Shown piece after piece: positions 32,187-44,300 of a DNA stretch of 64,000 bases. The DNA comes from Stercoripulliclostridium_A sp045577735. Lineage in GTDB: Bacteria; Bacillota; Clostridia; Christensenellales; DTU072. The translations under genes were made by a program, and so were the position numbers. The stretch covers positions 1 through 64,000 of the forward strand of contig JAZNIY010000013.1 in the NCBI GenBank assembly GCA_045577735.1, written 5' to 3'. How positions within the stretch are numbered: the stretch's first letter is position 1; the number at the start of each line of letters is the position of its first letter. The notes beneath the pieces were generated by a model that worked only from the letters and a program-made list of their open reading frames with translations, searched no databases and had not been told where the DNA came from.

Positions 32187-35100
32187 ATGATGCCGGTTAA
32201 GAAGATAAATTTTAACAAGTTAACAAAAATGGTTTTTGCTCTACTGATAGCTTTGTCGGTAGGTCTTTGTCTTGCGTTTACTTCGTTGGGAGCAGATGGG
32301 GTTGCGCTTGCTGCAAACGATAGCACTGGTTCAGGTGCTGTCGACGTTACCCTTAGTAACTTTGCAGAAAAACTAGACACCGGAGCAAGCATTACGCTAA
32401 AGGCAACGGCCCAAGAGAAGACCTTTGCTCCCGATCCGGCAATCGCTACTTCGGAAGCAACGGAAAGAGCAGTAATAACTCTTTCGGGGGATTTGTGGAG
32501 AGCCGTTCAAAGTGGAAGAATTACAGCGACCCTTCTTGCAAGCGGAACCAACGCTTATGAAACTGTATCGGGAACTGCTGGCACGAAGGATGCAGGGTTT
32601 ACCGTAACTGGCGCTATGGTTGGAAGTGGAAAATTCTCTACCCAAAACACCACCTATACGGACAGGATAATTGCACCGGAAACTTTACTTAATGCCGAAA
32701 ACGGCAACGAAATAATAATTGAATATTACGCAACCCATACTGCATTCGACAGCAAGACTACGCTAGGTGAAAACCTTTCAGAGGCAAAAGTTGACTGCGT
32801 TATGAACTTCACGTTGAAGCTTTCCTTTGAAGAAGTAAAAGTTACTATCAATTCTTCAAACGGTGGTTCTGTTAAGGATTCTAACGATAACGTATTGGAT
32901 CTAACGGCAGGCGCAAAAGAAATCTCATTAGGTTTCGGTGACAGCATCAGCTTTACCGCACTACCTAACGATGCTTACTATTTCTTGGGTTGGAAGAACG
33001 TTAATACTACGGAAGCAAACGTGCCCGGCATGACTTTGGATCTTGGAAAAGCCGTAGACGTTCCCAGTGGCGAATCACCCAGTTATAGCGCACAATTCCA
33101 ATACATAACCATGGCAAAGCAAGACGAGTATATCTATACCGGCTCTCCCGTAGGACCCGTTGTTAGATCTACTGCCTATACCGGCGTTTACTATTTGACC
33201 CATAGTTATACAGGAACCACAATTTCCGGTGAAACCATCAATTTCAAATCCGAAGGATTACAAGAAATCGTTTCTGCTCCCATACGTGCAGGCTCGTTTA
33301 ATTATACTTGCGAGTTCTACTATCGTGTAGGAACGGGCGAAGGCATCACCAAGGGCGAAAGAATTGGTGGTGTTTCCGTTGATTTTGAAGTAAAGAAGAA
33401 TACGCCCATAGTTGTTCGTGGAGAGGATAATGCAAGCACCATTACTTTGAATTTTGGTGACAACCTAAGCGACCTCGACCTTTCCTACGAAGCAACCAAC
33501 TCCGTTGATACGTTAGTTCGTTTGAGTGGTGTGCTGGAAGTATATCTTGGTGAAGAAAAGATATCTCTAGACAAACTTCTACCTTTAAGCAACGAAGGCA
33601 CCGATTATACCTTGAGATTTACTCCTAGTGACAGCAACAACTACAACGTAGTTGATAGCGCACTCAAGATTTTTGTTAAGGATAGCATTGGTGGTGAAGG
33701 AACGAATATCGAAGAAGGCAATAGGGACTACGTTATTACGAAGAGCATTGCTACTGCAAGTGACGTTGATAACGGTGTACAAAACAATTTCGCAAGCCTA
33801 ACGCTACCCGATGGTGGTGAACTGATTAAGGTAAGTTTGCGTGCGACGATGCTTGATGAAAGTGGCCAATACTTCTTTATTGGTTGGAGAATCGGTCTTT
33901 CTCGTGACGGCTCGTTTACTGCAAACTCCTACGATTATACCTACTTGAATTCCGGTAAGGTTAATCGTGATGCCAACGGCGACGTTGTATCAATAGACGG
34001 CTTGTCCTATGACTATTATCTACCACACCATTCCAAAGTAAGTGCCGAAGAAAAGGCAAAATATACTCACGCGAAATTCCAAGCAGTATTCGTAAAGGAT
34101 ACTACTTGTGGTAGTGCGGCGGCAACGCTAACCATTCCTTATAGTGGTTCTAGGACCTATACAACGCCTACCTTTAGCCCCCAAAGAGCATACTACTCCT
34201 TTGGTTACGGTCAATTGACCTATTACCATGCATCTAACCCCGAAACCGGCGTGGAAGATATCCCTTACGCAATAGGCGAGCATCTTTTGAAGTACGACAT
34301 CATTAACCACGCGGTAGATGATACCATAGTTGATACCAGAGTTATTGCCTATAACGTAACTATCGGTACGCTGGTTGCAGAAATTGACGAATACAATTCA
34401 ATCATAAACGGTGGTTACGACAGAACCACTGGTTGGGCAAGACAAATGTATTATAACCTTAGCGTTGAAAATCTTTTGAGTAAGGGTGCCGAGGCATATT
34501 ACTATTCTTCCGACAATGGTGAGAATTGGACTAAAATAGAGGGCGTTATCGAAGAAGCTTCGGGCTGTAAGCTTGCATTCGTTACTCCCGAAGTTGTAAA
34601 CGATACCCAGGTAAGAAGTTATATCTTCATTGCAACTCACGAAACTAACGGTTTGCCAATGACTTTGGGTGAGAATACCTACAAAGTAGTTGCAGGCGTA
34701 GCCTCTCACACCCTTGTAAAAATTGATACGGTAGTTCCTTCTTTGAGCAACGTAGTTGAAACTAGTGGATTAAACGGTGCTTGGACGAAGTTACCGGTAA
34801 GCTTTAGCGCACTTGCATCATTTGGTGGAAGTGGTGCCGTAATCGACGTTTGCTACCAAAACAATTCCAGCAACTTCGTTAAGCTCGATAGCAATATTTC
34901 ACTTTCTGACGGAACCGATGAAATCAAGCATAACGACGTTCAAGTAAACTTTAGTATCAACACCCAATATAGCGGTAACGTCAAGATTAGAATTAGAACG
35001 GGCTCGGGACTTACTTATGAAGTAAATACCTTGTATCCCATTAACATTGATAAAACTGCTCCTAGCTTTGGCACTCCGGAAAAGAACCACGTTGCAAGTA

Positions 35101-38100
35101 CGGCTCAGGGCTGGATAGGTTTAACTACCCGAGTAACGTTTGAAATAATCAACGAAGGTGGGTCTGCACTTCTTAATCCTACCGGTGTAGATGATCTTGG
35201 CAACCCCATCAACGTATCCTCTGTTGGAGATGGCAAATATATGATTGAAATTAGCGATTCTAGAAACTATAGAATTATCGCTAAAGACGAAGCCGGTAAC
35301 GTAAGTGAAATTTCCATTCAAGAGAAGATAGACGTTCAAAATCTCACCTATGATTTTGATGAAGAGAGCTATAAGGCCGAAAATTGGGCAAAATTAGGCT
35401 CAAAAGTAAAAATTATCGTTAATATGGGTGCAAGTGGTGCAAGACTACGTTGTTCCGTTGACGGTAGCGACTATCTCCCTGTAACCGAGTTTATAGGAAT
35501 GGAAGTGGGTGCTGTTACCAAGAATTTTGCACTTGAGTATGAAATTCCATATTCCCCCACAACGAAAGAATATGCATTCCAAATAGAAACAGGAACGGGC
35601 GCAGTATATGACGTTGCGTTTGGCTCGGTTAAGTTCGATATTGAAGATCCCGTTTATGCGCTTATCACCGACTTAAGCGCATATCAAGGATCCAATTGGA
35701 CGCAAAACGTGATAAACGCACAATTTACCGTTGTTGATAATCTCGGAGTAGAAAATTCCGGCATTAATGCTGACGACGGCGTTACGGTAGACAATGGTGG
35801 CGTAGTTGCCTATTTGGGTGGCAACGTTTATGAACTCGTTATCGACAAATGTACCGAGTTCACTTTAACCATTAAGGATCGTGCAGGCAACACCATATAT
35901 GCAATAATCCAAGCAAACGTAGATACCGTTACTCCCACGTTAGAGCTAAAAGCATACGTTGGTGGCGGTAATCCCGAAGACCTTTCAGAAGAACCTACGG
36001 AAGATGAAAATGCAAGTGCTAATTTGTATGATTTTAATAGCTGGATAACCCAAGCAAATAATGAACCTTGGGTAAGACTAGAGTTCACTATAAATCTTAC
36101 GGCATCGGGTTCCAAACTTGAGTATTCCAATAATAATGGTACCACTTGGACGGCACTAACCTCCACCTTTATGCCGGAAGAGGGTAAGGTAACCGGTGAA
36201 GAATACGCACGCGCATATATTACCACCGAGCAAAACAGAAAATATATGTTCCGTTTGGCAACGGGTTCCGGTAAGTACGTGCTATACGAACACGAAACGT
36301 TAGAAGATTTGTATATTAAACTTGACTTTACCTCACCCACCATTCGTTCGGAAGCATTCAGAGTGGGTAGCGAAGCTAACTTTGACCTAAAGAACGTTTG
36401 GGTTAACCAAGACGGTCAATATAGAATTATGCTTCAAGACACCCTAACCGGCTCCGGCGTAGATGCTTCCAGCGTGCTACTCAAAGAATACGCACTTGAC
36501 GTAATCGATGAAGATATCTTGAATGGTAGTGCCGTTGCCGTTGAGCAAGTCATGTCTAGATCGGGCGACTATTTCGTATTCAATATGACGGAAGCAAAGA
36601 AATACCTACTTTGCTTTAACGATATTGCAGGTAACGTTTACGTAGGAGAGATTTTCGTTCCTCACATCGACAAGACCGAGGGATTTACCCTCTCGGTTGA
36701 AGCAACCAAGTATAACGAAAGTGGCGTAGGTACCGCCCTTGCCGACAATACTTGGCTAGACGTTAACGATTACGTAATTTTTGAAGGTGAACCTACCTTT
36801 ACTCAAGGAACGGGTTTTGGACCCAGTGGTGGCGAAATGCAATTCTCCATTGACAATGGTCTAACCTTCCAAAGTGCAAAGACCATAAATGGTGAATCTG
36901 TTCAAGTAAGTGTAAATGCCGAAGGCAAATATCAAATTAGGGTATCTGCAGAGCAAGTTTACAACTACAAATTCAGGCTCGTAACCGGCGCAGGCGTAGA
37001 ATACGTTTATGCCGACAGCTTTACCGTTCAAAAGGACAGCGTAGATCCCACGATTAGCAGTACGCTAGCATATCAAGACGGTGGAGAGTACAATGGCGAT
37101 TGGACCAACAAGAACTTGCGTTTTACCATTAATATTATGGTTGGCGCATCCGGTGGTGAGCTATATTATGGCAAGGGTAGCAGTAAGGAAAGTGCTACTT
37201 GGACACACCTAATAGACCTACCCAAGAACGTTGCACAAGCAAGAGCATACTATTACGTTTTGGACAGTTCAACACAAGGTAATTACTACTTTAAAGTAGT
37301 AAGTGGACGTCCCGATATCACCGTTGAAGATGCTGGCGAGCACGCGGTTAAACTAGACAACACTCCCATTGAGGTTCAAACGAAGGCAGCTAAGCTGTTG
37401 ACTGCTTCAAGCGTAGCAAGTGGTAGTTGGGTAGAAAGCACAACTAACCTTTATCCTAACGTTACAACGATAGGCGATAGTGATATTGCAAACGTATACG
37501 TTAAGAAAGACGAGGGTGCTGGCTACGGCGAATATGAAGTAGTTAACACCATCGATTATATCTTGAAGATTAATGAAAACACCTCCGGCTTGGTTGGCTA
37601 CGTATTCAAAGTGGTATCGGTAAGTGGAATGGAAGCAGAAACCGAGGAGTTTAGAATTGGCTTCGATAACGTTGCGCCCGAATTCAACTATAACGTTGAA
37701 GGTAGTAAACTTCCCATGGGTAACCTCTACGAAGACTGGTACATTAGTGAGGTTTCCATCTCGGTAGCCCTAACAAAGCAAATAGTATCCTCTTATGGTA
37801 TCTATTACGCATATAGAGAAAACGAAGACGGTGCAGAATATTCCGAATGGGCATCGGTAGAAAATCTCTTCGTGCTTAACGATAACGCAGTTAAGGGTGG
37901 ACTAGATCGTTACTACAAGATTAAGGTTGTATCCGGAAGTGGAATGTTAGTGGAAACGGATGAACTCTACATCCCCATCGACACCTTCAAATACACCGTT
38001 AAGGTAAACCAATACGTAGGCGACAAAGCAAGTAGTGAAGACTATACTTATGCCGACGTATTAGGTGAGGGCGAATACAATAGAGGAAGCAGTTTGATGG

Positions 38101-41100
38101 TTTCCGTAACACCTCACGCAACCTATACCACTAAAGCAATTAAGGAACTGCTCGATAGTGAAGAGAACTCACTCGTTGATGATATTGCTTATGAAGAAAG
38201 CAGTTCTCAAACGTACAGCTTTAACTACATTATAGGCGCAAACAACGTTACGATAGACGTTAACTTCTATAAAGAAGTTATCGTTGAGTATGGTATGGCT
38301 CTTGTAGGCGACGTTGAAGAAGATTATAGCGTACTATTGCGTCAATGCTTGCAATCGGGAGAAGTTCAAGACGTTCCCGTTAAGGCGGAGGAAGAGGGCT
38401 TTGACGCGTTCTTTGGCGACTTCCTAGACATCATTGAAAAATCATACAAGAAAGGCGATGCCGTGTTTGCTAGAGCAAGGGATATTCACGAGCTGGGCGA
38501 ATATGAGATTATCGTAAACAGCTTGGACGAAAACTTCGTTATTATGAATACTAGCGCAGAGTTAGTAATCGTATACTTTGAAAACGAAGGCACCATATTG
38601 GATCCATACCTTGTTCATAACGAACAAGACTTCTACTACGTTGACGAATATATGCACTACGAACCCAGCTATGAAAGCGTGGATGAAAGGGCATACCTAG
38701 GAGCAAATAGAAGAAAGGCATACTTTAAGCAAACTGGCGACGTTATCCTTGACGCATTGTTTACTCCAAACGGCGACAAGGGAGATGGTTACACCAACGA
38801 ATTTATGGGTACTTATGATGGTAATGGATATGAAATCATATACGATGGTACCTTTGGAGCAAGAGGTGACTTTGGTTTGTTCTTGAACGTAAGCAACGGA
38901 GCATCCATAATCAACCTTGGTGCAAGATATAGCATTCGTTTGGATGGCGTGGAAAATGCAAACGTAGGATTAATCGTTGCAAACGTAACGACGGGTGGCT
39001 TAAAGAACGTTTATGCTATTGGTAATATTTACGTTAATGGTAGCAAGAACGTTAACGTTGGTGGTGTGGTTGGTATTCTCACCGAAGGAAGCTTAATTTC
39101 CTTCTCGTTTGCCGACGTGGACATATCGGTTGCTACTGTTGCAAATGAAAAAGCAAGTGGTAATTTTGGTGGTATGGTAGGTTATGCTAGCAAGGCATAC
39201 ACTGCAAACGTATACACCATTTCAAGAATTACACTAAATGACGTTGATACTTATGACGTTCTTGCCTCTTCGGGTACCGATTTTGCTTATGCAGGTGCCG
39301 TATTAGGTTACATAGAGAACCTTGACGTTGCCGGTTCTTTACCTACCGATGCCAATAAGAGCTACTATCTTGACAACAACGTAAGTTTTGACGGCTCTAT
39401 AGAAAGAGGGTTATCTCTTGGTAACCAAGGAACCTTTGGTCAATATAATCTATTAAAACACGAAGGCGCAAACGTTGACTTCTTTGCCGGTTCTGACGGA
39501 TATACCGGAAGTAGCGTAAAGATTATTGATCTTGACCATAAGACAACAACCGTTAAAGAACTTGTTAACGTAAGAATTGAAAAAGAAAAAGAAAAGGCCG
39601 ATATGGAAGGTAACGGCACGACCGATAACCCCTTCTTAATCGACACTCAAGAAAAATTAAGATACATCGAAATTTTCCCGTGGGCAGTATTCAAGCAAAC
39701 TGCAGACATCATGCTCAGCGAGGGCGTAACCTTTGCAACGGCTGTTCCCTTCGTAGGCGTATACGATGGTGATAACTACTCCATTACCGGGGCTATGGTT
39801 GACAGTGACGTTGCAACGTATGGCGGTATTTTTGGCGTAGTAAGCGGTACTATTTGCAACCTAAAGGTAATAGACGTTAGCTTGAAGTATGGTGGTGAAA
39901 ACGAAGTTTATGCAGGTGGCGTAATTGGCCTACTAGAAGGTGGCACGTTACAAAACGTAATCGTAACAGGTACTTTGGAAGTTGACAGTAATGCAGACGT
40001 AGTTTACGTTGGTGGACTTGTAGGTGCAATGGTTGGAGGCAGAATAGAAAACTCCATTAGCATGATTAACATCGTAGTAAAGGGTGTAAACGTAATAGTG
40101 GGTGGCGTTGTTGCACAAGCACAAGGTGGCGTTACCATACAAAACGTAGTAAACCTTTCCGCAATGAGTGCTCATTACGAAAAGAAAGCTAACGTAGGCT
40201 CCTCTTTGGGTGCCGTAACTAACGAAGAAGCACAACTAATTAACGTATATCATTTGCTACAAAACGCATACGCAAACGATAAGAGTCTTGCAAGTGCAAT
40301 AGGATACAATGCAAGCACAAACGTTAGAGAGGTTGTTGCCAAGACCTACCAAGGAATAATGGAAACCAGCATAGCTTTAGGTAACGTTCAAGAAGTTGTT
40401 GGTGCTCTCTATCCCTTTGAAGGTGCCGGCACAAAACAAGATCCATTCCAAATTGATAGTTATGCTAAGTTAGAGCTTGTTGGTAACTATATGTACGCAA
40501 ACTTTGTTCTAACCGACAACGTTATTATTGGTGACTGGAACGATGACGGCAAACTAGACTCCAACGATGGCTACGATTATGACTTCGAAGTTATAGGTAG
40601 GGGCGCAACCTTTACCGGTTCTCTTGACGGCGACGGATACTCCATACTGGGACTAAGCGACAGCTTGTTTGCAGTAAACGCAGGTGCCGTAAGTGACTTA
40701 ACCCTAAACCTTGACTATAAGGTATACGCAAAGGCAAGTGATATTCCCGCTTCCGACAAGGTATTCGATGCCGACAACGGCGTAGAATATACCTCTTCTA
40801 AAGTGGCGAAAGAGGGCGAAGATATAGTATTTGGCGCACTTGCAAGAGTAAATACCGCAACGGGTAGCTTAATACGTGTAACCGTAACCGGAAACATCTA
40901 TATACGCACCAAGGGTAATACCAAGGTAACGCTAGGTGGATTTGTAGGAATAGATATGGGTGGACAAATAGTTGCTTCCCAAATCACGGCAAACGTTTCC
41001 GTACGAGCAAGCCAAATGTTGGTAGGTGGCGTTGTCGGTGAAATTACGTACAGCGATCGCGTACTAAATCAAATTACCACAAACTACGTATTGATTAACG

Positions 41101-41258
41101 AAGGTATCAACCTTGGTGGCGGTACCATAATAGCAGGTTCATTTATCGGTAGACTAGGTGTTGAAACATCATTTGAACCCGATTATGCAACCAGCACTCC
41201 CATTATAATTGACGGCGAATCCTTAGGAAACGCCTGTTACGTAGGTTTAGCAAAATAA
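32187..41258 (+). CDS. giant secreted surface protein 1: tandem Ig-like repeats and GLUG repeats
   Basis: About 3,023 residues. Start ATG 32187 (or 32190) after GGAAAG; a longer reading from 32109 would bury the signal peptide. The signal peptide spans MVFALLIALSVGLCLAFTSL to ALAAN. An N-terminal module shared with the next two giants (about residues 85-210, VITLSGDLWRAVQSGRITATL) is followed by an InlB-like domain. About nine Ig-like units come next, each with a W near its start, a YxFRxxTGSG-like end, and an IDxTxP linker (about 34.7-38.0 kb). Three GLUG blocks (38.6-41.2 kb) open with GTxxDPxL and carry VGGVVG and VGGLVG motifs. No C-terminal helix or LPXTG is present, so it may be released or bound to a partner. 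Probably adhesive; ligand unknown. Confidence 0.85.
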   Translation: MMPVKKINFNKLTKMVFALLIALSVGLCLAFTSLGADGVALAANDSTGSGAVDVTLSNFAEKLDTGASITLKATAQEKTFAPDPAIATSEATERAVITLSGDLWRAVQSGRITATLLASGTNAYETVSGTAGTKDAGFTVTGAMVGSGKFSTQNTTYTDRIIAPETLLNAENGNEIIIEYYATHTAFDSKTTLGENLSEAKVDCVMNFTLKLSFEEVKVTINSSNGGSVKDSNDNVLDLTAGAKEISLGFGDSISFTALPNDAYYFLGWKNVNTTEANVPGMTLDLGKAVDVPSGESPSYSAQFQYITMAKQDEYIYTGSPVGPVVRSTAYTGVYYLTHSYTGTTISGETINFKSEGLQEIVSAPIRAGSFNYTCEFYYRVGTGEGITKGERIGGVSVDFEVKKNTPIVVRGEDNASTITLNFGDNLSDLDLSYEATNSVDTLVRLSGVLEVYLGEEKISLDKLLPLSNEGTDYTLRFTPSDSNNYNVVDSALKIFVKDSIGGEGTNIEEGNRDYVITKSIATASDVDNGVQNNFASLTLPDGGELIKVSLRATMLDESGQYFFIGWRIGLSRDGSFTANSYDYTYLNSGKVNRDANGDVVSIDGLSYDYYLPHHSKVSAEEKAKYTHAKFQAVFVKDTTCGSAAATLTIPYSGSRTYTTPTFSPQRAYYSFGYGQLTYYHASNPETGVEDIPYAIGEHLLKYDIINHAVDDTIVDTRVIAYNVTIGTLVAEIDEYNSIINGGYDRTTGWARQMYYNLSVENLLSKGAEAYYYSSDNGENWTKIEGVIEEASGCKLAFVTPEVVNDTQVRSYIFIATHETNGLPMTLGENTYKVVAGVASHTLVKIDTVVPSLSNVVETSGLNGAWTKLPVSFSALASFGGSGAVIDVCYQNNSSNFVKLDSNISLSDGTDEIKHNDVQVNFSINTQYSGNVKIRIRTGSGLTYEVNTLYPINIDKTAPSFGTPEKNHVASTAQGWIGLTTRVTFEIINEGGSALLNPTGVDDLGNPINVSSVGDGKYMIEISDSRNYRIIAKDEAGNVSEISIQEKIDVQNLTYDFDEESYKAENWAKLGSKVKIIVNMGASGARLRCSVDGSDYLPVTEFIGMEVGAVTKNFALEYEIPYSPTTKEYAFQIETGTGAVYDVAFGSVKFDIEDPVYALITDLSAYQGSNWTQNVINAQFTVVDNLGVENSGINADDGVTVDNGGVVAYLGGNVYELVIDKCTEFTLTIKDRAGNTIYAIIQANVDTVTPTLELKAYVGGGNPEDLSEEPTEDENASANLYDFNSWITQANNEPWVRLEFTINLTASGSKLEYSNNNGTTWTALTSTFMPEEGKVTGEEYARAYITTEQNRKYMFRLATGSGKYVLYEHETLEDLYIKLDFTSPTIRSEAFRVGSEANFDLKNVWVNQDGQYRIMLQDTLTGSGVDASSVLLKEYALDVIDEDILNGSAVAVEQVMSRSGDYFVFNMTEAKKYLLCFNDIAGNVYVGEIFVPHIDKTEGFTLSVEATKYNESGVGTALADNTWLDVNDYVIFEGEPTFTQGTGFGPSGGEMQFSIDNGLTFQSAKTINGESVQVSVNAEGKYQIRVSAEQVYNYKFRLVTGAGVEYVYADSFTVQKDSVDPTISSTLAYQDGGEYNGDWTNKNLRFTINIMVGASGGELYYGKGSSKESATWTHLIDLPKNVAQARAYYYVLDSSTQGNYYFKVVSGRPDITVEDAGEHAVKLDNTPIEVQTKAAKLLTASSVASGSWVESTTNLYPNVTTIGDSDIANVYVKKDEGAGYGEYEVVNTIDYILKINENTSGLVGYVFKVVSVSGMEAETEEFRIGFDNVAPEFNYNVEGSKLPMGNLYEDWYISEVSISVALTKQIVSSYGIYYAYRENEDGAEYSEWASVENLFVLNDNAVKGGLDRYYKIKVVSGSGMLVETDELYIPIDTFKYTVKVNQYVGDKASSEDYTYADVLGEGEYNRGSSLMVSVTPHATYTTKAIKELLDSEENSLVDDIAYEESSSQTYSFNYIIGANNVTIDVNFYKEVIVEYGMALVGDVEEDYSVLLRQCLQSGEVQDVPVKAEEEGFDAFFGDFLDIIEKSYKKGDAVFARARDIHELGEYEIIVNSLDENFVIMNTSAELVIVYFENEGTILDPYLVHNEQDFYYVDEYMHYEPSYESVDERAYLGANRRKAYFKQTGDVILDALFTPNGDKGDGYTNEFMGTYDGNGYEIIYDGTFGARGDFGLFLNVSNGASIINLGARYSIRLDGVENANVGLIVANVTTGGLKNVYAIGNIYVNGSKNVNVGGVVGILTEGSLISFSFADVDISVATVANEKASGNFGGMVGYASKAYTANVYTISRITLNDVDTYDVLASSGTDFAYAGAVLGYIENLDVAGSLPTDANKSYYLDNNVSFDGSIERGLSLGNQGTFGQYNLLKHEGANVDFFAGSDGYTGSSVKIIDLDHKTTTVKELVNVRIEKEKEKADMEGNGTTDNPFLIDTQEKLRYIEIFPWAVFKQTADIMLSEGVTFATAVPFVGVYDGDNYSITGAMVDSDVATYGGIFGVVSGTICNLKVIDVSLKYGGENEVYAGGVIGLLEGGTLQNVIVTGTLEVDSNADVVYVGGLVGAMVGGRIENSISMINIVVKGVNVIVGGVVAQAQGGVTIQNVVNLSAMSAHYEKKANVGSSLGAVTNEEAQLINVYHLLQNAYANDKSLASAIGYNASTNVREVVAKTYQGIMETSIALGNVQEVVGALYPFEGAGTKQDPFQIDSYAKLELVGNYMYANFVLTDNVIIGDWNDDGKLDSNDGYDYDFEVIGRGATFTGSLDGDGYSILGLSDSLFAVNAGAVSDLTLNLDYKVYAKASDIPASDKVFDADNGVEYTSSKVAKEGEDIVFGALARVNTATGSLIRVTVTGNIYIRTKGNTKVTLGGFVGIDMGGQIVASQITANVSVRASQMLVGGVVGEITYSDRVLNQITTNYVLINEGINLGGGTIIAGSFIGRLGVETSFEPDYATSTPIIIDGESLGNACYVGLAK

Positions 41259-41338
41259 ACCGAAACATAAACGAGTAAGCGAAACACTCAAGAAAAACGA
41301 ATCGACTCAATTATTGCAAAGTCATAGAGAGGTAGAAT

Positions 41339-44300
41339 ATGAATAAGCAGTTTGAATTAATACCTATGGAAGTTAACGTTACTAACGAAGTGGCGACAAA
41401 GAAAAAATCGCCTATGCTAAAACTCCTAAAGTATGCATTAGTGGGGATAACGGCTTTCCTTGCCTTGGTTATCCTATTCGCCGTAGGGGCAGAAAAAATA
41501 AACCCTGCGGTAGATACCATTATGCAAAAAATGGGCGTTGGCGAGCATATCGTAGTAGCGGAAACCTCTCCCGTTGCTTACGCTTGGACAAATCCTTCCA
41601 GTAATAGTACCACGGACAACACCCGTGTTGCCGATACCGGAAGTTATACCTGGAAAGTAGTGAACCGAAACAGCACGTTGCGTCCTACGACTGCCCACTC
41701 TGGTTGGAACTGGGGCTATCGTACGGAAAGTGGTGCCGGTAACTTTACTTTAGGTTCAGACGGTAGTATTTCATGTAATACTTCAAGTGCGTTTACCGTT
41801 CAAACTTTGTTCTACGTAGATATTTACGTTGACGAGCTTGCTCGTGCGGCAATAGCAAACGGGCAAATTACTACTTGTTCAGTTTCCCTACACGTATCGC
41901 AAGTAGGAACGGCAAATATTTACGACCGTGGCGACCTCTATGGTACCTTCTTCTTGTGTGGTTCGGCTAGTGGATCTACCAACGCCGCTTGTAACGACAT
42001 GGGAAGCAATTCTTACCTTGCTACAGGTCGTGACAAATTTGACGACGATATGCAAGGTGGCCGTCACGACTATTCTTGTTCGATGAGTTTGACGCTAAAT
42101 TCCAACATGAAAAAGATAAGATTTGGCATTTACTATCGCATGGTTATGACCGGTAGAACGGGTGTACAGATTGGTGGTGCAGAATGTTTTGCTCCTGCTC
42201 CTACCATTTCTTCTAACTTTACTACGGATACCTACAAGAATGGTACGATTCAATTTGCCGTAGCCGGTGACGCCGGTGGTGGAAATATCTACCCCGTAAC
42301 GGCCGGTACCTTTGGTGTAAGCGTTACCGACGTTCTTAACACCGAATCTTGCGTAGCAGCATTTGACAGCTCTCACCTTTATGACGGAACGGTAATAGGC
42401 AACGTTATTGCTAAGCCTGCAAAAGGATACTATTTCTCGGGGTGGCGAATAACGGGAGCCTCGCTGTGGAATAACCCGACGAAAACGCTGACGACACTGT
42501 CTCTGGCGGGGCCATACCTGAAGGCCAATACAACTACGACGGTAACGGCGTATTTTAGGAAAATACAGGTAACTGATGAAAATGGTTCTTGGAACTACCT
42601 ACAAGAACTAAATTCAGACGGTACTCTAAAACTCGATGCAAATGGTAAACCTACGGCAATAGGCCAAGGACCCGCTGTTGTAACGCCTAGCGCAAACTCG
42701 GATACCGGAAGCAGTGTTTCCTTCACGATTACCGGTGGTATATATTCTTCTACCAACCCCACCTTTACGTCAACTGCCAAGATGTACCAATCAACCGATG
42801 GTGGCTCACATAATTCCAACTCCAAGCCCACTAATGCCGGTGCGTATAGGTTGATAGTAGGTATATTCGTGTCGGGAACGGAAACGGATTCTTCTAAAGT
42901 ACTGGGATACTATATTAAAGAAAGCTTTACTATAGGGGCCGTTAACGTTACCCATAAAGCAGGGGAGAATGAAGTAACGACGAGTTCGCCCATTCCATCG
43001 CGTGCGTACTCTAGTTATGCCTATACTCCAGTGCCCGATTACGTTGACGTAACTATTAACAGTAGACCTTATAGAATGTTTAATTCTACCGATTACACGA
43101 TTGGTAGCTATACTAACAACGTTAACGTTTCTCGTGACAGCGATGCTTACTTTACCTTTACGTCAAGAGGCAACTTCACGGGACAAAACGATGCATACTT
43201 CAAAATTACTCACCTTAACATCAACGAAGCAGGTTTCGTTTACGATGCTACAATGGCAGAAGAAATCCGTTTGAATTACAACGTTGTTTACACTGGTTTT
43301 GAACAACGTCCCGGAACGGGTTCGGGAAACAACTATGGCGTAATAGCTTTGCGTATTACAGGTAGGGTTCTAAAAAGTGGTAGCTTTACTAGTTATGACC
43401 CAAATAACGAAACCGAAATGAACGAAAGGACGACGTTAAAGACTTTCACCATTTATATTCAAACGCAGGACAACGCCAATGCTTACAACGATGGTTTGGC
43501 AAACAAGAGTTACTTTAAGTATAATGCTCAAGGCGAAAAGGGAGAGGCTTATGCTAGCATAAACCGTGCTACGGGAGAGCATAGTTACTTCTACGTTGTA
43601 GGTCAAGACGCTGGCACGATTGACGCAACCAAAATATACAAAAATAATATTGATATTTGTACCTATGGAACAAGTGCAAACTGTGCTTCCTTTGACGTTT
43701 CACTCGTGGAAGGTACGAGTAACATGACGGGTAGCTTAACCGCCTACTTTAATATTGGTGCACTTGACCTAAGTACGATAAATGCAGAAAACATAGTAGT
43801 AACCCCTCAAACTCAAACTCACGTATATACTTCTGACGGAATAACCCCCGTACCCAACCTAGTACAAATTACCGTAAGTGGACTATATCCCTACCTATAC
43901 AATAGTAATACCGGTAGATATTCCAACGCCTCCAGCCTACCTATTACATATAGTTTCGCGCGCACGAATGCGTTAGGCGCGGGCGACGATTATGGTAGCG
44001 TTAGTTATGGCGACATCGATGCTTCTAAAACCGGTACGAGTGGCGCTGGACAAACCTTCTCTACTTGGAATGCTTACTTTGGTGGAACCAGACCGGATGA
44101 CTACGGTTATGCTAATAACGTTAACGCATCTTCCGAGGCACAAATTACCGTAGAACTTTCTGGTGGAGGTAATATTGAAGGTACTATTATCACGTCATTT
44201 ACTATTACCCCCAGACCTCTTAACGAAAAGGCAACAGGTTTTGGTTCAAGTAGCACCCAAACGGTAGGTCAAATTGCTCAAACCGGTTCAAACAACGTTG

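Noticed and set aside
42430..42570. Variable region of a diversity-generating retroelement
   Set aside because: The patch is GC-rich rather than adenine-substituted, it is not at a C-terminus, and no second copy was seen in the window.
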